A DNA stretch of 64,000 nt from Atopsyche davidsoni (Eukaryota > Arthropoda > Insecta > Trichoptera > Hydrobiosidae): assembly GCA_022113835.1 (NCBI GenBank), contig JAILWY010000007.1, forward strand, positions 12,501,001-12,565,000. Reading direction: 5' to 3'. Made by a program: the position numbers and the translations under genes. Below, one piece after another: positions 48,881-62,202 of this stretch. The notes below the pieces were generated by a model, which was not told where the DNA came from, ran no database searches, and saw only the letters and a program-made list of their open reading frames with translations. Positions within the stretch are counted from its first letter, which is position 1. Each line of letters opens with the position of its first letter.

Positions 48881-49079
48881 GTGTCCCAAAATTAACGCAA
48901 GATTTGAATTTGTCACCATTTTTGCAGTAAAGTTTTGGAAACACCAGCTGACAGTTTAGGGTTAGTAAAAATGGAGCGTTACACGATAGAACAACGTGTC
49001 TTCATTATTGAACAATATTTCAAAAATTATTACTGCAAAAATGGCGACAAATTCAAATCTTGCGTTAATTTTGGGACAC
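48881..49079. mobile_element. Mariner-derived MITE with 50-bp terminal inverted repeats
   Basis: The left arm 48881-48930 begins gtgtcccaaaattaacgcaa and the right arm 49030-49079 is its near-exact inverse. Between them, an open frame starting at 48971 reads MERYTIEQRVFIIEQYF, the start of a mariner-like transposase helix-turn-helix, and then runs straight into the right arm. The element is therefore an internal-deletion derivative of a full mariner-type transposon. TA-rich flanks (atata/tata) fit insertion at TA. Confidence 0.88.
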
Positions 49080-49086
49080 TATATTT

Positions 49087-49441
<355 letters not shown>

Positions 49442-52400
49442 CAAAATCAATTATTTGCGTAAATCTCGGATTTTAATAAAAGGAAACCAAGCAGCGGGTA
49501 TTTCTTTGTAATTCGCACCATTCTTTCTTTTCAATTATCTTAATGCCATCGATGTCTGTTGGTGTAATTCCGACGAATAAGGCTTAGCTATTGTTTGATT
49601 AGCCTAATAATCAGTTACAATTATGCAATTTCAAAAACGTCATTCTTGCAAAATAATTGACACAGTTGAGCTGTCAAACATATCTCCTCTGTTGCGTTGC
49701 AAAGGATTCGATTTAATTTTAATTGTGAAGTGGTACGACTTTTAGTGAAGTGATAACTAAATGTATTTTAATGTAGAATAAAAAAAATAACTATACGAGG
49801 AATGCTGTAAAATATATAAGAATACAAAATTTAATAGCATTTATTAATTTAACTTCAAAACACGAGTGAAAATGTGCTTAGAAAAATTGGTTATAAATAT
49901 TTTTTTTTTTATTACTTATATGATTAGGCACATTAGTTCATATATAGAAGATGACTTAAAGAAACTCTCAGAAAAATATCATCGTGATTTGTGTGGGATA
50001 TGTAATATAATAAACCCGTAATGGGTAATAAATACGCATCAGATTGACCAATCCGTAATAGACATTTTTTTTTTTTTTAGTTAGTTGTCAAAACTTGATT
50101 AAAATCATAAATTTGCGATCAGGGTGAAATGAAAATGGCAATGCAAGTTGACTGCCAAATTGACAAGTTGATTATGGTATTAAAACCAATCTATTACTTA
50201 AATTCATCGTTTATCGATAGATAATTCTGAATAAACAAAAATAACGTCACTTGGACAATGTTATCTGTAAGCAAATTATTGCAAAACCTTAGTATAATAA
50301 TCGTTTTCACATCGAAAAAAGAAAAGGTGTACTTAAATTATTATTTGTGAATATTGAACATACTAATATTGAAAATGTATTCACTGGTAGAAATCATGAA
50401 ATCTTGCTTTCGAGTTTCCACAGATATCGAGTGGTAGAATTAGAAATTGAATACTAATTTCTATCGAGAACAATTTACCTTAAATCCACCTGAAGAGTGG
50501 AGTTCGTTCACTTCCGAGCCGGAGATCTTAAGAGACTCTACAATTATGCGAAAACAATGTCTGCGCTGGGAACACGTCGAGCTCGGGACTTTTACTGCTT
50601 TTTGTTCAATGCGAGGAGAGTAAAAATTTTCTCTTTAGGCAATTATACCGTTTAACAAGGTCCATGTCGTGGACGGAACATCCATTAAGAGAGGCGCCGG
50701 AGAATAACGAAATCGTGTCAAGTATGCAAATGAGAAAACAATCGGAAGACAATTTTTTGTAAATTATTCAATGGTTCCACTTATTTTAATACAATGGTTA
50801 AAAAGTTTAACAGAAGTTTCAGAGATCGATTTCGTGGAACTGGAACAGATCACGTATGGATTTCAGCATTTTATCGAACCGTATTTGGAAAAGAGAGTTT
50901 GACCTTTGGCGAGAGAAAACAAATAAAGATAAATGCACGTAGAAAACACGATTTAGAGCACATTTACGTTTTTGAAAAGTAAAATTTAATAATTATTCAG
51001 TAAATCTCACATCTAGGTAACTGAATATATTTCGAAAAACTTAATATCTTTTATCTACTAATAAGATAACCACCATTGTTTCTACAAAAAGAGACAGTAC
51101 TATAATATATTTTTAAACATATTTTATATTTAAAAAAAGTAAGTAAGCATTCAAAAAATAAAATTTCATTTAAACACAGAAAAATGCTTAAAAAAATGTT
51201 ACCTTATAATGTTACCATAGGCAGGTATACAGAAAAAATGGCTGAATAGTTCTAGTGTTATTTTTAAAGTGTATTTCCTGACTACACGGAAACTGTGCGC
51301 ATTTCTTCGAAGCATCTATAAGACACGCTGAGCTCGTTGGACAGGTGTGCAGAGCTCTGGCGCAGGTGAGAACTCCGTGGATGCGATAACGCAAAGTAAA
51401 AGTGCTTTCACGTCTTGTGTTACGCTTTTTACTAGTGAAATGAAGATGGGTGGACCATATCTAATGGTATTTACAATTCACTACCAATTTCAAACGTACT
51501 GTGCCGGTATAAAAATAATCTATTGATCGATCTCTAGAATAGTGAAGAGTTAAAAATAACCGAAATAGTGATAAGCTGATTTCAACCTTTACATAGTTTT
51601 ATCTGTATATTTTATTCTAATATATTTTATATGTCACAAATGAGATCTTTTCCCAATAAAGTTATAAAACAACATATTTTCCCTAAAGTAAGCAAATGCA
51701 TAATTTTTATGGTTACAAAGCAAGTGGAGCTATTAGTGGTTTTATAAAGTGACAAGTAGTAAATTTTAATTAATGTTACATTTATAATATCTCTCCTGCG
51801 ACTTCCCATTATTATTAAATGCCATGTTTTTATCGACTTTTAGATTCATTATTCGACAGATCCAAATACAGGATGATGGTCTCTCTTTCATATTGCAATT
51901 TTTCTAATTTTTCAAACATAAACAATATGTTTGTCATTAATAATACATTGAATCAACGAAAGTAAATTACTGCAGCCCTTGGCTCAAAATACCAATTTAA
52001 AATGTATAAATTTAATCAAGATTCTTTATAACTTCAGTTAATTTTTTTAAATTAAAATCAATGCAGCCTTAACAGCTAATAAAAAAAAAGTAAAAAATGA
52101 CACAATTGAAATCTAATGACCACAATTACAAAAATTTTGATAATCTTTGCTCAATTAAAAATACTATTTTTTTTCGTTTACAGCAAGAAAAAAATTAATA
52201 AAATTCCTTTAAAGAACAAAAAAATATCAGATGAGAATTGATAACGCGTTTGTGCTACCAAACAGAAACTCAGAGGTTAATTCATTAACGAAAAAAAAGC
52301 CTGCTGGTAATTAATTACACCTGGCTGTACTCACCTGGGGTACACAGATTAACATTACGCGTCTACCTGGTCACGAGCGCTGGGTTTGTTACCGTAGGAC

Positions 52401-53574
52401 TCCGAATCACGGATAATTAAAATATGTACACGTACTTGGGAAGATATCTCAGCGTAGTGGACTTAGATTTTTATTTTACAAAGTCAAGTGTCGTTAAAGC
52501 ACAAATGCTGTACATAGCATTATTTTAATTGTAAAGCTATGACTATAAAATTAAATAATCAAATATGGATAGCCAACTTTTATTGACTTCTTCAGTCTTA
52601 GGATTTAGACATTAGTATTAAAAAAAATTATATTTATACCCAATTACATTGATCAATCTTTGGTGGTTAAGAAAGAGCAATCATATATATTATGAATATA
52701 TATTCAAAAATTTCACGTTACAGCCAATCAATAATAAATATCATTTTCATTGAAATTTTTTTAATGCTTAAATATATATACATATTTAGTTTTTTAGTAA
52801 GAGATGCTTATGTATATAATAGTCAACATATACATTGACAATTAAAAATGTGCTGTTGCTAAGAAAGAATTAGCCAAAGTCAAGTAGACTACAGTCGTTT
52901 ATGTTTGTGAACGCTTTTGCCTTTCAGCGGTGTCTCCCGACTCTTACCGTCGAGAACAGATATTTTAATTTAGTAATAATTAAAGTAAGCAGACGAGCAT
53001 ACATGGTTTTTACATTGACAGTTAAAAAAATATACAACCACACTTATCACAGTGGTGTAGAGAGAGACGCACAACCGCCGCACCGCTCTGTGGATGTGTC
53101 GGTGATTAACCACAAACAGTGGCGGAAACAAAGCGATGCAATGAAAACTGGACTACGAACGCACAGTGTGGCGGATTCTCCGAAAAAATGGCATTAATTC
53201 ACAAAACCGATATATCGTATAGACTCAATCAATAAGGCTAGTAATTAAAATAGATATTGCGACCAGGTCCCTAAACGAAAGGATGCCAACAAAAACGACA
53301 ACCGAGGTGAAAATACGTACACTAATTTGCTATATTTGAATATGAAATAAAGCGTGTATGTATGAATCGTTTGATGTTTTGATTTATTGGCACTTTGTGA
53401 GCACTGTGTACTGACCTGCCCGAACGACCCGCCGCTTGCTGGAAATCACTGTAACGCCGCCGCACGCAAGCCAGGCTTGCGTTAGGTGTGAAAAAAAGCA
53501 GGAAGAATTCATGCAAGGTGCTTGCTTGCTTGCAACAAAAAATGATGTGCTTTAAGCGAAGCCAAACATTGAAA
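49442..53574. other. Non-coding DNA with candidate regulatory islands
   Basis: No gene is recognised. A GC-richer block at 50470-50740 and another at 52230-52400 are non-repetitive. A 62-codon ORF at 50794-50982 and a 98-codon ORF at 52901-53197 show no known domain. Nothing further is seen. Confidence 0.4.
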
Positions 53575-53700
53575 ACTCCTGACGATGGTAAAAAAGCGTG
53601 GGGTATCCTATTTTGGCCATATTTTCTGAAATAACAAATATAGCCTACTGCAGCTGATTGCCCAAGGAAATGAGATATTGTTAGAAGAAAGCAAAATCAA
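53575..53700 (+). mobile_element. RTE-like LINE fragment
   Basis: The forward strand reads TMVKKRGVSYFGHIF, a stop, then NKYSLLQLIAQG. It is the same tail segment as the copy at 29141-29368 and is degenerate. Confidence 0.68.
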
Positions 53701-54220
53701 GAGTACAGCTGAACTAATAAAAGTAGCTCAGGATATATTGAAGGTTCACATCCAAGAATACACAAAGTCTTTTTTAATATTTAGTACTCAAAATAATTAA
53801 ATTTAACCACCCAAATAACGTATACGTGTAAAAAAATATCTATGCAAGTTAAACCAAAACGTACGTAATACACAAGTCAACACGCTTTATACAAAAGATA
53901 CAGTTATGTTAACAGCATTCCATGCTTTTCCCATGAAACATAACAAAAAAAGTCGCTAGCTCAATGACTGGAAAAAATTATCAAAGCGTACACATTGATA
54001 AAAAGTATTTAAATTATATTTGTACAAAAACGTGTCATTGTCTATAAATTTGCGTAGAACGGAAGTCGAGAATCGATTAGAGGTAAAATAAGCAATATTT
54101 CGTATAAGGTTCGATCACTTTGGATTCGGTTTCACTAGCGAGTCAGTCGGTGTGAACAATTTCACAGCAGTGATACACCAGCCAGTAAAAATATGCCTGT
54201 ATTGTTGTAATTAAGTCCTG

Positions 54221-54520
54221 AAACATAGAAAATCGCAGGTGTGTTTGTAGATTTTGATTGATTGGGTCCCCTTGAAGAGGGCATATTAAAAAAAAATTAA
54301 TCGAAGCGTCGGAGTAACGTAAACTAAAAAACACTCATAACCAAATATTTAAAAAAAAAAATAACAACACCTAGAAGATCCTTTTAGTTCATTTTTTTAT
54401 GCCGCCTATTGTATAAATAAAACATATCTCAGTTTGATTATATTCACTATACAATTAAGTGAGGTTGTAATGTTTATATTATCCTAACCATTACAAAATA
54501 AATAACCTGTTTTTTTTTTA
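54221..54520 (+). repeat. Dispersed repeat family B, copy 1
   Basis: It is collinear with 55674-55946. Shared blocks include gagggcatatta, aatcgaagcgtcggagt, acactcataaccaaatat, cctattgtataaataaaac, gaggttgtaatgtttata and ataacctgttttt. This copy carries about 25 extra bases before gttgtaatg. There are no clear terminal repeats; the T-run end could be a retroelement tail. Confidence 0.85.
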
Positions 54521-55673
54521 GTAATATACAATTAACTCTATTCGGTAAGATTTAAACATACGCTTTTAAGTTTTAAATATTAAAATGATTAAGCTTTATA
54601 AATATTCTAATAAAATTCTGTAATTGTTTAAAACATTTTTCATTTTGTATTTTAATTGTGTTTGATTGCTAATTTAATAGGCATTTTTTCAGCTATGTTA
54701 ATGCAGTAGCTCGGGTGGTAGTGTTGCGAAATTGGAAACGTATAAGGCTGTATGGCGAGGTGGCGTTAAATTTGCGATTAAGTAAAGCGTAATTGGCGAA
54801 ATAAATTACTTGTAATTAAAAACACAACACATTCATTGATTGCTGTTAAGTTAGGAAACGAAAGTTTTTTTTTATTAATAATATTTTAGATCACTACAAT
54901 AATTGGATGTTGGAGCGCTTCACTGGATTCTCAAGATCTTTGAAGTCTGACGGTCACCACAAGAGCCTTAGCGGTACAGCCTGCAGTTACTGTAACCAAA
55001 TATGAGGGTGTAGACGCCATGATATTCGCTTACAGTAACCCTATTCGATGCTTTCAGTTCAAGTATGCGCATAACGTGGAAATACTTATTAAAAACTACA
55101 TATTCACAATATAATCTTGAAAAAGGAGAATATGCCGCTCTTGAATTGTTTAATAAGCACGCATCATTTAAAAAAAATAATATAAAAGAAATAATTTAAT
55201 TTCCCAAAAAAATATCTAGACTAGACAACGACAAAATATTTTATTGGGCTCGGTTAAAATTTTCACCCTTATATGCAGAACCAGATTATTTTAAAATCTT
55301 TCTTACATATATCAGTTAAAAATTATATCACGTATTCATTTATACATCGAAATGACTGCGTAGAAGTGTCTGAACCCGTCATAACACTTAAAAAAACACG
55401 CAGTCGAGAGTAATCTCAGCATCTAAAATTCCGTTCTAAGTAGGATGTTCTCCCTCGCCGTGGAATTCTCCGTCCAGGAATTACTTAGGCGTGAGATTTA
55501 CGAGATAGTTGATGTAAATTGATCCCATTTACCCATCCCGCATAACTGTCCACGGAGGATCACGCCGCTCTAGCATTACTCATTACACCTGAGTGCTCAC
55601 CTGAGGCTGGCGTCTTCAAATACTAATCTTTATTTGTAAGTATTTATGGATTTCTGTTCATGTGATCACTATT
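54521..55673. other. Spacer between the two family B repeats
   Basis: AT-rich, except for a GC-richer non-repetitive block at 55430-55620. No gene is seen. Confidence 0.4.
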
Positions 55674-55946
55674 AAACATAGCAAGTTGTGGTGTGCTTGT
55701 ATTATGGATTTTGATTGTTTCGGCCCCCTTGCTGAGGGCATATTAAAAAATATATAATCGAAGCGTCGGAGTGACGTAAACTGAAAAACACTCATAACCA
55801 AATATTTCATTATGTTTTAATAAAAAAATATCAACAACTAGAAGTCTTCTTAGTTAATTTGTTTATGCCACCTATTGTATAAATAAAACATAGGTTGTAA
55901 TGTTTATATTGTCCTAATCATTACAAAAAAATAACCTGTTTTTTTA
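55674..55946 (+). repeat. Dispersed repeat family B, copy 2
   Basis: A direct-orientation copy of 54221-54520, 1.45 kb downstream and roughly 80-85 percent similar by eye. The flanking sequences differ, so this looks like two insertions rather than one segmental duplication. Confidence 0.85.
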
Positions 55947-56021
55947 ATACAAAAGTAAATAACAGCCTGAAAGCCTAATATGTGCATTTGTTAGATGCGT
56001 TAATATTTTGATTTGGATCTG

Positions 56022-56245
56022 TATCTACTCAGAGCAGGTTGGCGACAATCTCATTGAATATATATTTATGCTGAGTCAGTGTTCATGGTTTTTTTTAAGG
56101 GAAAATAAGGTAGTGGGTCCTTCTACATCGCAGTTTTTGCTGCTGTCCAATAGAATTATTATATAATCCTTTCTTAAAAAAAGCTCTGGCGTTTAAATCT
56201 GATACTGCTTCTGCAGAAATCATTCCAAGTCCACTAAGCTTTTAC
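56022..56245 (+). repeat. Dispersed repeat family A, copy 3
   Basis: It starts agagcaggttggcgac, then atgctgagtcagtgttcat, ggtagtgggtcc and caatag-attatt, with taatcctttctt near the middle. It continues into an extension shared with copy 4 (aatcattccaagtccact and ttttacacgct). Confidence 0.78.
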
Positions 56246-59200
56246 ACGCTTAGTTTTTTGACACAATTAACGTATTCAGTGAATTTCGGGAGTGAATTTA
56301 GAGTTGTGTAGTGTCTTGTGGGTCACATAGAAACCATGGTGGCCTCCGGCGGTTTCCGGTGCATTTGATGCATCATAAATAACCTCGGTTTAGGCCTACA
56401 ACGAGCGGCGCGAGCCCCAAATTGTGGGCAAGGGGAAGATAACGAGGCAACTTGAGTAACGATAATTAAACGTTCAATTACTTTAATTGTATATTTTTTG
56501 TAGTATAAAACTAAGTTAAAGATGGTACGAATCGAGCAAGTTCATGTTGTGTGAACGAATATGTTTGAACCTACACTACGAATGATAGTGTTTTTTTTTG
56601 GTTCTGCGTAAAGCATTGGGCTTAACTAATAACATATCTGCTGAAGGGTGTAGTGGCAGTCAAATGTATAGTAAATAATTAAAATTTATTGTGCGGCTTG
56701 CAACTTAATAAACTAATAAAAATAAAATAATGATCATAAATTGATAATCTTCCCTAGTCATTTTCAGATCTTCATCGAAACGGCTTTGTATCTCTCGCTT
56801 ATTACGAACAAAACTTGTTGTTAATAACGTCTTTCATAAAAATGTCTAACCGTAGTTCAAAATCGTTTTAATTTTCTTACAGAGTCCAAGAGTCCAATAT
56901 AAAATTAAAAAATGGCCAATCTACATATCTGTACATGAGAGTTTATTCGCCATATAAATAATACACAAGAACACGCTTCCATAACCGGAACAAATGAAAT
57001 GGCTGCCTCGCAATAAAAATCGTGCTCGATTTTTTTATTTTATTAGGCATTTGATTTAATTAGCGAAGAATTCGCCGGAGTCGTTAAGCTCCACAAGGGG
57101 CCTTTGTTCACCGAGCAACGGTTTTTGAAGCCAAGCGACTGCATCTGCCCCGCTCCGGCAAGTACAAATGTACAGTTATTTCACCCAGCATGCATATTGC
57201 ATCTAATTGATCATAAAATTATATCGAATTACAATAAAGACGGTGATCACAAAACGAAGTTATCGCGGCTGTGACGTAGCGGTTTTTTTTTCCACCGGCT
57301 TGATGGATCTTTACTATAAAGAAGTCACTAATTATGGCATAACAAAATCGGTAAGTGCTCACAATTACTATATTTACTGTAGCAGCGAGTGCTTTAGTAA
57401 TTATTGATGGAATAATTTCAACCGAGCGTGAATGTAGGGGAAATTAGTAAATAAATATGTATTAAAGAAATACTCAATGTTTCCTGTTGAGAAAAATAAC
57501 TTTTAAACACGCATTCGTTTTATATACATTAGTATTAGCAACCAATTAGAAATCCTCATTGAAAAAAATTTAGATTGCATGAGAATGCTGAGACAAGCAT
57601 TTTCATCAAAAGTAAACAAAAGGCTAGGTTATAAAAATATAAATGAATATTTTAATAAAATAAGCAAAGGTCATTTGCTGAGTTCCTGGAAAAAACTCAG
57701 CATTTCTTGAAGTTTCCTCATAAATACTTTTTTTTATTCTCCATTTCATATACCAGTAATACCAGTAATCTTTTCACATTTCATTCAGTGCTGTACAAAT
57801 CCACAGAGTGGTATGTGGTCCAGAGTGGGGTAGTTTCCCCAGACACGACTTGGCCTGTGACCCTCTCCTCTTATCGCCCTCCGATAGTAATTACGGCCTG
57901 CTTCTCGGAAATAGGCTGATATACCTAACTGTGCATGCGACCTAACTGAATAAAATAGCGTAATTAAACTGAGCAAGAGGGAACTGAAAGTTACCATCTT
58001 ATGCAATTTATTGAAACATACTATGTTTCAATTAACAATCACGCTGTTATTAAAACATTATTAATACATATCAGTTGTGATACTATGCATCAAAAATTGA
58101 TTTGAAGATAAAAGAAAGAAAAAACAGGAAATGTTGAAAACTTCATACAAAGAGAAACTGAAATTACAACAAATGTATATTACTGAAATTATGTGAAAAA
58201 TAACTATTGAGTTTTAAATATATCTAAGCAGTTTTACAATACCTTAAAAGACTCAATCAGCTTTCACAGCCTTAAAGATATGTTTGAGAAGTTTCTGTAA
58301 CTACTTGTTTTTATTTATATTTATTACCATGTATATTGGTTTGTGCTGTGACAGTAAATCATCCATCAGAGCACTAGGAAGCCATAAAAAATAGACTGTT
58401 AGTCCCTCCCGTTAGACTTCGAGGCTTTGCGAAGGGCCAACAATGGCGACACGTGAGAACAAACGATTCAATTGAACGAGAATAATGAATCTGGCAACAC
58501 ACCTGTACAGGTGTACACATGTATATTGCAAAAAATAATTATATTATCATGCATACAATTGCTGGATATTTTTTTAAATAATTACTGAATTTAAAATCTG
58601 AAAATCCGCTATTTAAAAAGCCTTTACAGCATTATGTTTATATTTGAGCAGATATTTAAAATACCTTGCATTTATACAATATCTACTAAATAAAATAAAA
58701 AAATTATAGTAATTTGTATATAAATATAATTTGTAGAGTAATTTCAGCTTAAATTCTAGAGTCATCTACTCTAGGAATGTGATTTTTTGATTAGTATATG
58801 AATTGCAACATCATTGATTTCATTGATATGTAAAGATCGTTAATTTGATTTAAGCGTATTAAATAAACAATAATGTATTTTTTGAAATGTGTTAACAAAT
58901 TACAATCATTTAATATGAGTGCTAAAAGTTTCGTTTATTGAAGGACTCGACGGATTTATCTTGAGCTCAATATCTTTTCAAACAGGTCGCAACCATCCTG
59001 TATAAAACAGGTTTAAATTAAAAGCACACTACTAGAAAAATTAACCGACTTATTATAAAAACCAAATATCGTTCATTTATACAGACTAATCTGCTAATAT
59101 ATTTTTAAACTAACAAAATTTTAGTATCTGTTTTAGTAGTTATAATCATCCAAGCAGGTTGACCAAACTTTTCGATTGATTTAATAGGACTTAAATGATT

Positions 59201-61099
59201 CAACTAGGGTTTGTTTTTGAGTTTGAATATTTGTTAGCACGTTGTGATCACCCTGTATACAAAAGCTTTTAAATCAAGAGCCCTTACAGTCGCCGGGCAC
59301 GGCGCGTGTGAACCCAGACAGACTACCGCAACAATTAACCGACCCATTAACTCCACACACGAACGATCACTTCACATCTTAGTAGTCATTGTGATTTATT
59401 ACTGCAAGTAGCAATTAAACTAATTTAAAATTTATTAATTGCGGCTGTGGTTTATTTAGCTTCGACGGGCCTGGGAATTCAACCTGAGATTTGTAGTAAT
59501 GAATAGTTTCATATTCTACTGGGTATTGATTTTATAGATTATAAATAGATGAATAAAATTTTAACAAGTAATATTAGGTATTGGATTCAAAGCTTATATT
59601 AAATGTGATTTATATTTATGTTTGCAAAAATTATTTATCAGAAGAACTAATTGAACTTCAGACATTATTTCAAGCATTAAAACATAAAACAGTACTGCCT
59701 ACTATTCATTATTCAATAAATTATTTATAGAAAAAATTTAAGTTTATTATTTTTTAAGTACGCAAAGTTTAAGTTTGGTTAAAAAGTAATTGACCAAGTA
59801 AACATTTGTTTTCAAGTTTCAATCTTCCAACATTTTCAGGCCTGTCTTCAGGATTGAAAACCAAAAGTCAGGTATACTGATCCGCTTCAATGGAGCGAAC
59901 AGCAATAATGAAAGTAAATATATACCAAATATTTAAAAATAATTACTTGTTTATCGAAACCCTGAATTTGCATAATTTTTGCTTTGATTTACTTATTAAC
60001 TAACTTTATAGTATGACATATGAAAGTAATAGCAACATTTTTGAAAATATTTTTATATGTTATATGTATTAGTGCTTTTTTATCTTTTTGTTGTGTATTG
60101 TTAATAAAAATATTGTTTAAATCAAATAAAGTGATGTTTGATGTACATCATGAGTCATTTTGATATAGAACATAAGTCATCAACGAGTGATGAGAAGCAA
60201 ACCTGAAATACAAATAACAACAACATGCGTAACAGGGTGTATGTAATGTACTTCGTCTATAAATTGTGAACTATGTTTAATCGTAGTTTAACTATTCACT
60301 GGAAATCAGAATCATTTTCGTATATAACTACATTGTAAGTTTTTACAATATTTAGAATACAGTTACGACAATATCAATGTTTTACACGAAACACATTCTA
60401 AGTAATTTTTATTAATCAATAAATAAAATTAATTTAATTTATTGTAAAAATATTTCTGAAATCACTAAAAGTAATTTTTATACATATGTGATTGCATATT
60501 AATATTATTCACAGTATAATTGCATAGGTGTATTAATTTTATCATTCGCATACATTGAGTTATTCTCGCAGGCAGTAGTCCGTCCCATATTCGCTTCAGT
60601 TTCCGTTATGAATGCTACGAAGAGGTATGAATGCAGTACTTGATAGGTACACGAAGGTATACAGGTGAACCACCTAACTGATCAATTATGAGGTATACCT
60701 GTCGGTTATTTATGTGTTGCCGTACACACGGGAATCAATTCCACGGCCGGGAACTACGCTGTGCTACAATATTACAAGAATTATAAGGAACATTGAAAAA
60801 ACAAAGATGTATAAATATTGTAAAATATCAAAAATAATAACATTGCTAGGGAGTATGAGTAATTTTTAAACCTCAGTAAATAATAAGTTTAGTATAAATA
60901 AAAATAAAATACGCGATTTAATTTTTTTACAAACGCTTTGGTTTCTGTAAAAATGCGGTAGTAAAGGCCTAAAAAGAAAATACATGCTTAGAATAAATGC
61001 TTCTTTGCAAGTTTAATTTATGAATAAAGCTTAAACAAGTATTCATCTTTTGATTATATGAATGGCAAATTTAAAAAAGATTTGTCAATTAATCAAGTA
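56246..61099. other. Non-coding DNA with candidate regulatory islands
   Basis: No gene is recognised. Complex islands lie at 56300-56440, 57055-57180, 57810-57930, 58395-58470, 59280-59400 and 60570-60770 in AT-rich surroundings. The 56310-56380 stretch (gtgggtcac, ggcctccggcgg) resembles 40515-40590 and may belong to the same minor repeat. Confidence 0.4.
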
Positions 61100-61412
61100 T
61101 CTTTGCTCAGAGGAGGTTGGCGACTATTTTACTGAGCATACACTCATGCTGAGCCAGTGTTCATGGTTTTCTAAGGGGAAAATATTATAGTGGGTCAACG
61201 GGTTCTTTTACACCGCATTTTCTATTGAAAGAAAAAGTCTGCGTATTGCTGCTGCTCAATAGCATTATTATATAATCCTTTTAGATCGGATAGAAACAAT
61301 AGCAAGAGCCCCCCGCGTACTTCCAGAGCACATCTTTTCACAATCATTCCATGTCCACTACTCCACTACCGATCCTTTACACACGCTCAGGGTACGGAAT
61401 GGCAGCCATGCA
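61100..61412 (+). repeat. Dispersed repeat family A, copy 4 (long form)
   Basis: It starts cagaggaggttggcgac and runs through the shared blocks and taatccttttagatcgg. It extends through agaaacaatagcaagagc, cagagcacat, aatcattccatgtccac and cacacgctcagg to about 61412. It is the longest copy and the inverse of the copy at 61934-62202. Confidence 0.82.
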
Positions 61413-61933
61413 CGTCAATGTATAAAAAATATTATATATATAAAATTTCAAACATACATAAATAATTAATAGCATAACTCGTGTGTGGTCCTGGGCTTTC
61501 TTTCCGGTACGATCAAATGGGTTAATATCACACATTATCAGACCGATCCGAAATCAATACATCAAAATTCGCAGCGGCGCTTCTGTTCGGCACTTATCGC
61601 ATTAAGCAACCCCCGGCCAGGCCAGGCAAGTGCCTGAAGGTATTCCATCGTCCCTCGTCATTTAACGGGGCATTTCCACGCAGACGAGTCGATCCACCTC
61701 GGATAAGGCGCGATTGCGTGCCTGACAAGTGGCCTCGGACGCATCCTCGCGGAATGAAAACGCTATTAACCGTTCACAGGTGTTTCATTCAACGGGCGTT
61801 CGAGCACATTTATTTAATTATGCAATGACTATGTTTATTATAATTTCGATTAAGAAATTATTTTTTTTTTATTTAAATAAAATATATTCTTATATACGTT
61901 AATCTAACCTCCCGCTCTCCTCATTCTGATGCT
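61413..61933. other. Spacer between inverted family A copies, with a GC-rich candidate regulatory block
   Basis: The block at 61570-61830 is far richer in GC and CpG than its surroundings, is non-repetitive, and ends in tatttaattatgcaatg, a homeodomain/POU-like motif. No ORF of note is seen. Confidence 0.35.
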
Positions 61934-62202
61934 TGTGCATGACTGCCATTCTGTATCCTGAGCGTGTGCAAAAAATCCGTATTGCAGTAGTAGACTTAAA
62001 GGGTTGTGCTCTGGAAATACCTTGTCGAGGTAGGAGGCTCCTGCTATTGTTTCTATACGATCTAAAAGGATTATATAATAATGCTATTGGGCAGCAACAA
62101 TACGCAGACTTTTCCTTCCAATATAAAACTACGGTGTAGAAAGACCCGGGGACTCACTACACTATTTTCCCTTAGAAAACCATGAACACAGGCTCAACAT
62201 GA
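61934..62202 (-). repeat. Dispersed repeat family A, copy 5 (inverted)
   Basis: It is the reverse complement of copy 4 over nearly its full length (gactgccattctgtatcctgagcgtg to gaaaaccatgaacac). With copy 4 it forms an inverted pair separated by about 520 bp. The 68-codon ORF across it is part of the repeat, not a gene. Confidence 0.82.

Noticed and set aside
50794..50982. 62-codon ORF on +
   Set aside because: No domain recognised, single small ORF in a gene-free tract. An isolated ORF of this length is expected by chance.
52901..53197. 98-codon ORF on +
   Set aside because: No domain, no Kozak or splice support. The sequence is a mixture of AT-rich and unrelated GC-rich pieces.
57785..58006. 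73-codon reverse ORF with a signal-peptide-like start
   Set aside because: The hydrophobic start comes from AT-rich sequence and the rest has no cysteine pattern or domain. There is no evidence of a secreted peptide.
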